Shown: piece by piece, positions 15,839-22,930 of the stretch
Numbering within the stretch: position 1 is the stretch's first letter
Layout: every line of letters starts with the position of its first letter
Assembly: GCA_002361625.1 (NCBI GenBank)
Contig: DETL01000020.1
Span: 3,796 to 54,113, forward strand
Origin: Bacteroidales bacterium UBA3289
GTDB taxonomy: Bacteria; Bacteroidota; Bacteroidia; Bacteroidales; UBA932
Direction of reading: 5' to 3'
DNA: 50,318 nt
Program-made: the position numbers and the translations under genes
The notes under the pieces: model-generated
The model's input: only the letters and a program-made list of their open reading frames with translations
The model's database searches: none
What the model was told of the DNA's origin: nothing

Positions 15839-17188
15839 ATGAAGTTTTATGACAGGGAAGAGCAGTTGAAGACACTGCGCGAAATGAGGGAACTATCGTA
15901 CAATGGTTATTCCCGACTTACGGTTGTCACCGGAAGGAGACGTATAGGGAAGACGACTCTTATCAAGGAAGCCTATCAGGATGAACCCTATGTATATCTA
16001 TTCGTAGGTAAGAAAAGTGAATCAGTCCTGTGCGGAGAATTCTGCGAAGAGTTCCAGGAGAAGACAGGGGGATTCGTCCCTCCGATGAGTGCTTTCCGCG
16101 ACGTCTTCCGTTTCTTGATGGAGGAAGGAACGCGCCGGAAATACACGCTTGTCTTTGATGAATTCCAGAATTTCCTGGAGGTCAATCCATCCATATACAG
16201 TGATATTCAGAATTGGTGGGACAAGTACCAGAAAGAGAGTCATGTGAATATGGTTGTCAGCGGTTCTGTTTATTCCCTGATGGAGAAACTTTTCAAAGAC
16301 AGGAAAGAACCCCTTTACGGAAGACAGGACTCAACCATCAAACTACAGGCATTCCCCACTTCAATCCTCAAACAAATCATGGAAGACAACGCTCCTGGCT
16401 ATTCCAATGATGACCTTCTCGCACTATATACATTCACTGGTGGTATCCCAAAATATGTGGAGTTGTTCGTTGATGTGAAAGCCACGACTTGCGGAAAGAT
16501 GATTGCCAAAATCTGCAAGGAGGATTCCCCGTTGATAGAAGAGGGGAGGAAACTCCTTGTCCAGGAATTTGGAAAAAAATACGCGACCTACTTCTCGATC
16601 CTTCAAGCTATCTCGTTGGGATACAATACCCAGGCTTCCATTGAAGACTATCTGGGCGGAAAGAGCCTAGGCGGGCAACTATTAAAACTTGAAGACACTT
16701 ACGACCTAATCCGGAAGGTCAGACCAATCTGGGCAAAACCTAAAACCCAAACTGTAAGGTACGAGATCAGCGACATCTTCCTGCGTTTTTGGTTCCGCTA
16801 TGTGGAGAAGAACCAGCGGCTCATTGAAATCGGACAGTATCCGGCACTGCGCAAAATAATGGAAGATGATTATGAGACCTATTCCGGTGATGTGCTTGAG
16901 AGATACTTCAAATTAAAGCTTGTAGAGAGCATGGAATACAGAGACATAGGAGGGTGGTGGGACCCGAAAGGATATATTGACAAAGAAGGAAATCACCAAC
17001 AGGCCGAACTGGACATCGTTGCCCAGCGCCTAAAGGAGAATGTACTCGATGTGATAGAGGTAAAGCGCAATCCGGAGAAGTTCAATAAGGGGCTTCTTGA
17101 AGAAAAAATAGCATACTTCTCTTCCAAGGAGAAACAGGCCAGAAAGAACAAGATAGTACTGTCCTGTCTTTCATTGGATGATATGTAA
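15839..17188 (+). CDS. P-loop ATPase with C-terminal DUF234-type nuclease-like domain
   Basis: This 449-residue protein begins FYDREEQL, typical of the archaeal-type ATPase family. Walker A is in TGRRRIGKTT (31-40) and Walker B in VFDEFQ (105-110). A sensor-like VSGS motif lies near 140. The C-terminal third (RYEISDIFLRFWFRYV, then ELDIVA near 391 and EVKRN near 408) matches DUF234, a PD-(D/E)XK-like fold. Such proteins are frequent in gut Bacteroidales. Their job is poorly known, and a toxin-like or defence role is often suggested. The gene has its own promoter. Confidence 0.85.
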   Translation: MKFYDREEQLKTLREMRELSYNGYSRLTVVTGRRRIGKTTLIKEAYQDEPYVYLFVGKKSESVLCGEFCEEFQEKTGGFVPPMSAFRDVFRFLMEEGTRRKYTLVFDEFQNFLEVNPSIYSDIQNWWDKYQKESHVNMVVSGSVYSLMEKLFKDRKEPLYGRQDSTIKLQAFPTSILKQIMEDNAPGYSNDDLLALYTFTGGIPKYVELFVDVKATTCGKMIAKICKEDSPLIEEGRKLLVQEFGKKYATYFSILQAISLGYNTQASIEDYLGGKSLGGQLLKLEDTYDLIRKVRPIWAKPKTQTVRYEISDIFLRFWFRYVEKNQRLIEIGQYPALRKIMEDDYETYSGDVLERYFKLKLVESMEYRDIGGWWDPKGYIDKEGNHQQAELDIVAQRLKENVLDVIEVKRNPEKFNKGLLEEKIAYFSSKEKQARKNKIVLSCLSLDDM

Positions 17189-17234
17189 TGGGTTAAATTA
17201 ATAGAGTGAGTTAAAGTTATAATTGTAAATCAAT

Positions 17235-18023
17235 ATGGAAGTTGGATCTGGTTTAGCTTTATTAGGTAGCGCCAAATTGATTGAGAAACTGCTTGGCCCA
17301 ACATGTGAGTATTTGGGGCAGAATATTCAACAATTAACGAAAAAGATGCATGATAATATTGCTAAAATATTTACCAATGCTGAATCTAAACTCGGGGATC
17401 GCATTAATCAAGAAGGAAGGGTCTCTCCTAAAGTTTTGAAGAGTATTATCGATAATGGCGCTTGGTGTGAAGAAGAACTACAATGTGAGTATTTCGGTGG
17501 CGTTCTTGCATCATCAAGAAGTTCTATTTCAAGAGATGATAGAGGGGCTTACCTTTCCAATCTGGTATCGGAATTGAGTTCATATCAAATTAGAATGCAT
17601 TACTTGATCTATTCCGAGATTCATAAATTGTTCTCTGGCAAAGAACTTAATGTTTGCGAGCATGCTATTCGTAATAAACTTGAAATATTCATTCCATTAG
17701 GAACGTATATAGAATCATTTGACTTTTCTGAGGAAGAGCTAAAGAGGCTTTTTGAACTTACGCCGCATATTTTGTTTGGATTAGCCAATGCTGGTTTGAT
17801 TGAAAATAGCTTTCAATATGGCCCACAAGAATCTTTGAATAAAAAGTATCCGGGTGCAGATAGTTACGGCATTATTGTTCAACCATCACAAAGAGGTGTC
17901 GAACTGTATATGTGGGCATACGGCCGTGGGTTCGAGCCTCTTACTTCATTTTTCAGTTCTTCTAATACCTATAAGCCTATTGAGGGAATAAAGATAGGCC
18001 AGGCATTCCCTACTAAAAAATAG
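17235..18023 (+). CDS. Hypothetical protein, Abi-alpha/DUF4393-like
   Basis: This 262-residue protein opens with a hydrophobic stretch (GSGLALLGSAKLIEKLLGPT). A helical region follows, then CEEELQCEYFGGVLASSRS, which resembles the Abi-alpha/DUF4393 type in which an E-x-x-x-G/A-x-x-L-A segment recurs. The assignment is by resemblance only. The gene is more AT-rich than the operon before it. It lies 46 bases after the ATPase gene, so the two may be cotranscribed. Members of this group are linked to abortive infection in some hosts, but nothing in the sequence shows activity. Confidence 0.55.
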   Translation: MEVGSGLALLGSAKLIEKLLGPTCEYLGQNIQQLTKKMHDNIAKIFTNAESKLGDRINQEGRVSPKVLKSIIDNGAWCEEELQCEYFGGVLASSRSSISRDDRGAYLSNLVSELSSYQIRMHYLIYSEIHKLFSGKELNVCEHAIRNKLEIFIPLGTYIESFDFSEEELKRLFELTPHILFGLANAGLIENSFQYGPQESLNKKYPGADSYGIIVQPSQRGVELYMWAYGRGFEPLTSFFSSSNTYKPIEGIKIGQAFPTKK

Positions 18024-18155
18024 CTTTAGTGATGTCTTTAGAAACTTGCTCTACAAAACTAATTGAGACATGCGTCAGAGATTTAACAATTCCGTCAAAA
18101 CCCGTTATTATTTGATAATTCTGTTATACTCGAACGTCGCACTTAGTTTTTTCAT

Positions 18156-19238
18156 TCAGCAAAAGTCATCAAATACGTCGCCACCTGTCCATTCGCGTCC
18201 AAGAGCCAAGGTGAAGTATTTCTCGGCACCGATCTCTTCAAAGTAAGAGTACTGATTCTCGTGGATGAAGTGGCCATCCCGATATGTGATCGTGCAGAGA
18301 ACATAGCCGCTACCTCCTTTGACATGTTCGCTTGTCGTGATTACGGCGAGTGTATTGCCGTCTTCCGAGATATCGGCCTTGAACACAATTGATTCATAGA
18401 CGTCGTTGTGGCAAAAAACCTCACCAGGCTTGAGGTTAGCCAGATAGTCCTGAAGTGGAGTTGGTGAGTGTTGTGCCGGGCAAAGAGGGAATTCTGACGG
18501 CACCTTCCAATTGAGTTGAAGAGCGCCAGCTGTCAGGGATTCTTTAAGTCCATATTGCTCTTCGTAAATCCGGCGATTCATTTCCTCTATCTCAGCCTTC
18601 TGCTGCGCCCAAGGTTTGTAATCCGGTAGAAGTTGGCCACCGTTCCACTTTCGGGCTCCAGCCATTTCTTCATCTGAGAAAACCCAGTCCCCGAGACCTT
18701 TGCCGGTGCCTTGAGGCTTGCTGTCCCTCTTGGCCCATTCTTCAATGTGCTTCTTGCAGGCAGCCGCCTCTTCTTTGGTGACGGTCATCATCCAACTGAC
18801 ATCCGGTGGCAGTGCCTTAGTCCGGAGAATGGCCGGATTCTCGATAAACGCTTCAATGCTGCCGCAGAGATAGATAATCTTTTTTCTCGTGGCGTCATTG
18901 TTCAGGGCGTTTTCCAACCTGGTAAGCCAGCGGAGATTATCCGGCCGGTTGTTGCAACGGTTGGTGTCGATGTGGTCTACCACCATATGCGACTGCGGTT
19001 CCGGTCCGTGAAAGGCTGTGCAGACGACCTGATGGACACGGATGTTACCGGTGAAAAACATATAGCCATTGTCGGGATTCTTGGTTCCAAAACTCCAGAC
19101 ATTGTCCATCTTACTGGGGCGACAACCTTCTTTCGGGAGACGGCAGATGGCACCATTGTCACGGACCAGATACTGACGGTCCTTGTATTCGCACTGCATC
19201 ACGCGGTCGAATACCTCAAGCAGATTCTGGTTTTCCAT
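18156..19238 (-). CDS. HNH endonuclease-domain protein
   Basis: The N-terminal third of this 360-residue protein carries a homing-type HNH unit: VHQVVCTAFHG, then VVDHIDTNRCNNRPDNLRWLT at about residues 85-105 (D-H, N, N-L-R-W pattern). The remaining 230 residues have no recognised fold, ending in an aspartate-rich GGDVFDDFC. HNH proteins nick or cut DNA with a metal ion. The gene follows the XRE regulator gene after 1 base, so the pair is translationally linked and probably controlled by that regulator. The gap to the convergent gene at 18023 shows no clear terminator. Confidence 0.75.
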   Translation of the reverse strand: MENQNLLEVFDRVMQCEYKDRQYLVRDNGAICRLPKEGCRPSKMDNVWSFGTKNPDNGYMFFTGNIRVHQVVCTAFHGPEPQSHMVVDHIDTNRCNNRPDNLRWLTRLENALNNDATRKKIIYLCGSIEAFIENPAILRTKALPPDVSWMMTVTKEEAAACKKHIEEWAKRDSKPQGTGKGLGDWVFSDEEMAGARKWNGGQLLPDYKPWAQQKAEIEEMNRRIYEEQYGLKESLTAGALQLNWKVPSEFPLCPAQHSPTPLQDYLANLKPGEVFCHNDVYESIVFKADISEDGNTLAVITTSEHVKGGSGYVLCTITYRDGHFIHENQYSYFEEIGAEKYFTLALGREWTGGDVFDDFC

Positions 19239-19239
19239 A

Positions 19240-19743
19240 CTACTTCTCTTTAATCTCGTTGGGAATCAGATCCAAATGCGCGTCTAGAATGACGCAGATG
19301 CGAGATAAGATGTCCACGCCGGTGGAATACTTGCCCTGCTCGATACGGGAGAGGTTGGCGGCATCAATGCCGGTGAGGAGAGCCAGATCACGTGCTTCCA
19401 TCTTTTTGGACTCACGGAGTACTTTGATGCGCTTGCCAATGCGAACTCGCTCGGCCTGCCGGTTACCAGAGTCCATACCCATAGACGGCACGGCATTGAG
19501 AAGGAAATCGCGGCTGATGCGGTTTACCATCTGTTCCTTGTCGTCGGAGAAGTTCCGGTCGAAAATGAATTCAATCAGGTGGAGGACATAGGCCTTGTAC
19601 TCATCGCTATCGTACTTGGCAATGTCGGACATGATTTTGAAGAGCTCGCCATCCGGCGTCTGCACCTCGACAAAGTATCTGTCGAGGATTTGGGCCCGAG
19701 ACCTTGTCTCGGTCGCCATAAACTTTTTGAGATTTTTGTCCAT
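19240..19743 (-). CDS. XRE-family transcriptional regulator with C-terminal HTH
   Basis: From the ATG at 19743 the product has 167 residues. The last 65 are a classic HTH_3 domain (RIGKRIKVLRESKKMEARDLALLTGIDAANLSRIEQG, broken here across about residues 103-140). The N-terminal 95 residues are helical and of unknown role. The frame extends to 19812, but the extra 23 residues (IFVPSIFFRG) lie over the promoter and are unlikely to be translated. An 18-bp palindrome overlaps the -33 box upstream, so self-repression of the XRE-HNH operon is likely. Confidence 0.8.
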   Translation of the reverse strand: MDKNLKKFMATETRSRAQILDRYFVEVQTPDGELFKIMSDIAKYDSDEYKAYVLHLIEFIFDRNFSDDKEQMVNRISRDFLLNAVPSMGMDSGNRQAERVRIGKRIKVLRESKKMEARDLALLTGIDAANLSRIEQGKYSTGVDILSRICVILDAHLDLIPNEIKEK

Positions 19744-19796
19744 ATTTTTCCATGCGTTTTTAATGTGGTGCACCCCACGGAAAAATATACTTGGGA

Positions 19797-19837
19797 CAAA
19801 TATAGGAAACATTTGCTAGATTGGCAAATTTGCCAAT
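19797..19837 (-). promoter_or_regulatory. Promoter of the XRE-HNH operon with an 18-bp palindromic operator
   Basis: On the minus strand, TATATTTG (complement of 19797-19804) is a perfect -7 box. TTTG (complement of 19825-19828) lies 20 bases upstream as -33 box. The -33 box sits inside ATTGGCAAATTTGCCAAT (19820-19837), a perfect 18-bp palindrome. A regulator bound there would block polymerase. Confidence 0.65.
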
Positions 19838-20184
19838 TAGAATTTATGATAAATGAGTTCCTATCTAAAAGCGAATAGACAAATAAACGATTATGATAAA
19901 CATTGTGGAAAAACTACACCTATTCACCCCACCTATCATATTCTTTTTCATCAAAAAACAATAGTAGGTTGAAAAGATAAATAGGTACTTCTGCCTGCTT
20001 TCGATTGAGGATTTCAAATCCAAGATGGGCTGGCCATTCTGTAAATAAAATAAAATATAATACTTTCTAAGGTCCACACAAAGGCATTTTCAAGAGATAA
20101 TTCCACAGAACACGATTGGAATATTATAAACGTTTCTTTATCTTTGAATTGCTAAAGAGTATTGCATTTAGTTTAAATAATGAT
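19838..20184. other. AT-rich gap with the promoter of the DUF6602-like gene
   Basis: No convincing gene is seen; a 70-residue minus-strand frame at 19865-20077 looks spurious. Near the right side, TATCTTTG (20139-20146) is a -7 box for the gene starting at 20185, with TTGG (20116-20119) at the right distance upstream for a -33 box (19-base spacer). Confidence 0.5.
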
Positions 20185-21036
20185 ATGAGTAGCCAAGTAT
20201 TCTCAGGATTTCTTTCGTTTCAAATAGAAAAGTTTGTTACTGAATATGTCAGTCTTTCCAAAAACGTTTTTGTCAATAAAGAGGGGAAATTAATTCACCC
20301 GGCCGAATATGGAACATATCGGGAAAGAATTGTTTCCAGTTTAATCTTGCCGTTACTTCCTAAGAGGCTATCAGTTGGAACAGGGTTCATTATTACAGAT
20401 ACTGATAAAATAAGCACTCAATGTGATCTTATAATATACGACACTCAGAACACACCAGTTATTGAAAATGGGGAGCAACGCTTTTTCCCCGTAGAGTGTG
20501 TCGCAGGGGTTATTGAAGTAAAATCTGTATTGTCAAAAAATGATTTAAAAGAGGCTTTAATAAAACTGTCCAACATTAAAGCGTTACGAAATGAAATAAC
20601 TAGTACAATACGAGTTTATTCTGAAACAAAAGACTCTCATCCTCTTAGTCCGGCTACTTGCCCATATGATCAGATGGCCACATTCTTAATTTGCGAGAGT
20701 TTGTCTTTTGATCTCGAAAAGGAATGCGACTCCTTCTTTAAAGATGTTTATAAGGGAATAGATCCACCCTTATTTCATAATATGATATTAAGTATTGAGC
20801 AGTTGTGTTCACTCTATATAAAAGAGAATGTACCTATATATTTCCCTTTCTTCAGTATCAAAGAATTGCATAAGAACTGCCTTGTATTTCCTGTTGGCGG
20901 TGGTTATAAATATGAGCACATTGTACTGTTTCTTGATTGTTTTTACATGTTAATTGGTTCTATTACAATTAACTATATTGAGTTTACTAATTATATTTCG
21001 TCTAAAAGACTCAAACGGACATGTGTAGAGAAATAA
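20185..21036 (+). CDS. DUF6602-like protein with PD-(D/E)XK-type nuclease core
   Basis: From the ATG at 20185 the product has 283 residues. The frame extends back to a TTG at 20116, but that TTG coincides with the -33 box of the promoter. Residues about 45-120 read like DUF6602: GTYRERIVSSLILPLLPKR, GTGF, then CDLIIYD and VAGVIEVKS, a D...ExK nuclease-type core. Such proteins occur beside restriction and defence genes, with no defined role. The gene is clearly more AT-rich than the operon at 6.8-15.4 kb and probably came from another source. It is the last gene before the mnmE boundary. Confidence 0.7.
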   Translation: MSSQVFSGFLSFQIEKFVTEYVSLSKNVFVNKEGKLIHPAEYGTYRERIVSSLILPLLPKRLSVGTGFIITDTDKISTQCDLIIYDTQNTPVIENGEQRFFPVECVAGVIEVKSVLSKNDLKEALIKLSNIKALRNEITSTIRVYSETKDSHPLSPATCPYDQMATFLICESLSFDLEKECDSFFKDVYKGIDPPLFHNMILSIEQLCSLYIKENVPIYFPFFSIKELHKNCLVFPVGGGYKYEHIVLFLDCFYMLIGSITINYIEFTNYISSKRLKRTCVEK

Positions 21037-21278
21037 AAAGAACTGCTTGAAAATCTTTGAGGATGACTAAGCTTCATGTTAAAAACAAATGCCGTCATCT
21101 GCATAGTTTTTTTTACTTCGTAAGCACGGTAAAACATAATCAGTCCTGATACCGCGCTGGGCATGAGATGGACCTGCCCAGTGGAGAGAGACAATAGATG
21201 TTTGTAGGCGAGATTTCTATATTTGGACGTACATTTTACAACTATTACTCTAAAACTATAGTCAGAACATCCGTGACG

Positions 21279-21397
21279 CCATTACGTCCTAGTAATGGGG
21301 GACAAGTTTGTAAATCTATGTAAAACAATGTAAAGTTACGTACTTTGGCGTCAAGCCTCAGAGACCTTGAACCACGCGTGGTTCAAATGTGGTTCAA
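21279..21397. repeat. Repeat cluster beside the mnmE 3' end (recombination-site-like)
   Basis: Three kinds of repeats are packed here. CCATTAC/GTAATGG (21279-21298) is a 7-bp hairpin with a 6-base loop. TGTAAA occurs three times at exact 10-base steps (21309, 21319, 21329). TTGAACCACGCGTGGTTCAA (21366-21385) is a perfect 20-bp palindrome whose half GTGGTTCAAA recurs at 21388-21397, 11 bases after the first copy at 21377. The rest of 21037-21514 shows no gene. Confidence 0.6.
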
Positions 21398-21514
21398 AAT
21401 GGAGTAAAAACCGGACATCACAGAGTAATATCTGGAATTTCACTCCAATCTATAGAATTGACTAGGAAACGTTTCTACCAAACTGGCGGAAGATATTACC
21501 AAGCCAATTTCCGA

Positions 21515-22930
21515 TTATTTGCCGATGCAATGCCTCCTGAATATCTCATGCAACACCGTTTCGGGGTCGATGAGGTCTTGACCGAGGATTTGGTTGAGGG
21601 AGGAAATGGCGAGACGAAGGTCTTCAGCGACCAGGTCCGAATACGCTCCGGAGGTGAGAGCTTGGCGGGCATGGGCGAGGGAAGAGGAGGTTTGTAACAG
21701 GGCTTGGTAATGGCGCTCGTTTGTTACAAAAGTCGAATCGCCGCAGTCGAGAAGATGCGATTTCAAGGAGATAAGGGCAGAACGGAGTTCGGAAATGCCA
21801 ATCTGCCGTTTGAAAGCTGATTTTATGATAATGACGTCAGAATCAAACCGGGAAACAAATTCGTTAATAACTATAACAATTTTGTTAACCACCGAATCAT
21901 CCACCAAATCCACCTTATTTAGGCAAATAACCAACCTCTGAACACTAGAATCCAGTCTATAGACAATCAACTTCAAATTATTCAAAAGGTCGCTTTCATC
22001 AGAAGTCGCATCCAGGACGCCGATCACGATTTCGGCCTCGGAAATCTTGCGGAAAGTCCGCTCGATACCCATCCGTTCCACCGTTTCGGACGTCTCCCGG
22101 ATACCGGCCGTATCGATGAAGCGGAACAGGAGACCGTCCAGGTTGATGACCTCTTCGATGGTATCGCGCGTCGTTCCGGCGATCTCGGAAACGAGCGCAC
22201 GGTCCTCGCCGACGAGCGCATTGAGGAGCGTACTTTTCCCGACATTCGCCGCGCCGACGATGGCGACGGGAACTCCGTTCTTGATCGCATTCCCATCCTT
22301 GAAGGAAGCAGCCAGTTTGTCCACATGCGAGCGCGTCCGGTCGATCAGGGAGAGCAGGCGTTCCCGGTCGGCGAACTCGACATCTTCTTCGCTGAAGTCC
22401 AGTTCGAGTTCCAGCAGAGAAGTCATCTCGACCAGTTCGCCCCGCAGAGCGGATAGCTCGGAAGAGAACCCGCCCCGCAGTTGATTGAACGCGACCCGAT
22501 GTGCTGCGGCGGAGGTAGAGGCAATCACGTCGGCGACAGCCTCGGCCTGGGCCAGGTCCATCTTCCCGTTCAGGAAAGCCCGCCGGGTGAACTCGCCGGG
22601 TTCCGCCATCCGGCAGCCGGCATCTACCAGCCGCCGGAGCATCTCTTCCACGATGAATCGGGAAGCGTGGCAGGAGATTTCCACGGAATCCTCACCGGTA
22701 TAGCTATGCGGAGCCCGGAAAACGGAAACCAGTACATCGTCCAGATCGGAAACCGAAGCGAAATGGATACTATAAGCATCACTTTCAGAAACGGTTCCAC
22801 GCTTCAGCTGAACTACTGCATCAACAAAATGGAACGCATCCGGACCACTGACCCGGAGGATAGAAATTGCTCCGGTCCCAGGGACGGTGGCCGGAGCAAC
22901 AATGGTGTCATTCAGGAAGGAATCATTCAT
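21515..22930 (-). CDS. mnmE: tRNA uridine-5-carboxymethylaminomethyl modification GTPase MnmE
   Basis: This 471-residue protein has the full MnmE plan: N-terminal tetrahydrofolate-binding domain (IVAPATVPGTGAISILRVSG), helical domain, and an inserted G domain with GAANVGKS (226-233), TTRD (253-256), DTAG (273-276) and NKVD (338-341). It ends in the conserved CIGK, whose Cys is needed for catalysis. With MnmG it modifies the wobble uridine of several tRNAs. Its ATG overlaps the rho stop by 8 bases (shared ATGAATGA), so it is coupled to rho. The 3' end faces the accessory region. The 3' end of this gene is a known integration site for some islands (for example SGI1 in Salmonella). Confidence 0.97.
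   Translation of the reverse strand: MNDSFLNDTIVAPATVPGTGAISILRVSGPDAFHFVDAVVQLKRGTVSESDAYSIHFASVSDLDDVLVSVFRAPHSYTGEDSVEISCHASRFIVEEMLRRLVDAGCRMAEPGEFTRRAFLNGKMDLAQAEAVADVIASTSAAAHRVAFNQLRGGFSSELSALRGELVEMTSLLELELDFSEEDVEFADRERLLSLIDRTRSHVDKLAASFKDGNAIKNGVPVAIVGAANVGKSTLLNALVGEDRALVSEIAGTTRDTIEEVINLDGLLFRFIDTAGIRETSETVERMGIERTFRKISEAEIVIGVLDATSDESDLLNNLKLIVYRLDSSVQRLVICLNKVDLVDDSVVNKIVIVINEFVSRFDSDVIIIKSAFKRQIGISELRSALISLKSHLLDCGDSTFVTNERHYQALLQTSSSLAHARQALTSGAYSDLVAEDLRLAISSLNQILGQDLIDPETVLHEIFRRHCIGK
21516..21529 (+). other. Possible right attachment core within the mnmE 3' end
   Basis: TATTTGCCGATGCA covers the last codons of mnmE and differs by one base from the segment at 2503-2516. 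If the accessory block is an integrated element, recombination here would leave mnmE intact. See the repeat cluster at 21279-21397. Confidence 0.25.

Noticed and set aside
17925..17950. A GGTTCGAG-like word suggesting a tRNA T-arm
   Set aside because: It lies within the coding frame of the Abi-alpha-like gene, and no acceptor or anticodon stem can be drawn around it. No tRNA gene was found in the window.
18156..19743. Calling the XRE-HNH pair a classical toxin-antitoxin system
   Set aside because: The HNH protein has 360 residues and no known toxin family was recognised. The gene order and operator fit, but that is not enough.
21309..21334. Spaced TGTAAA repeats as a CRISPR array
   Set aside because: Repeat units are only 6 bases at 10-base steps; there are no spacers of normal length and no cas genes.
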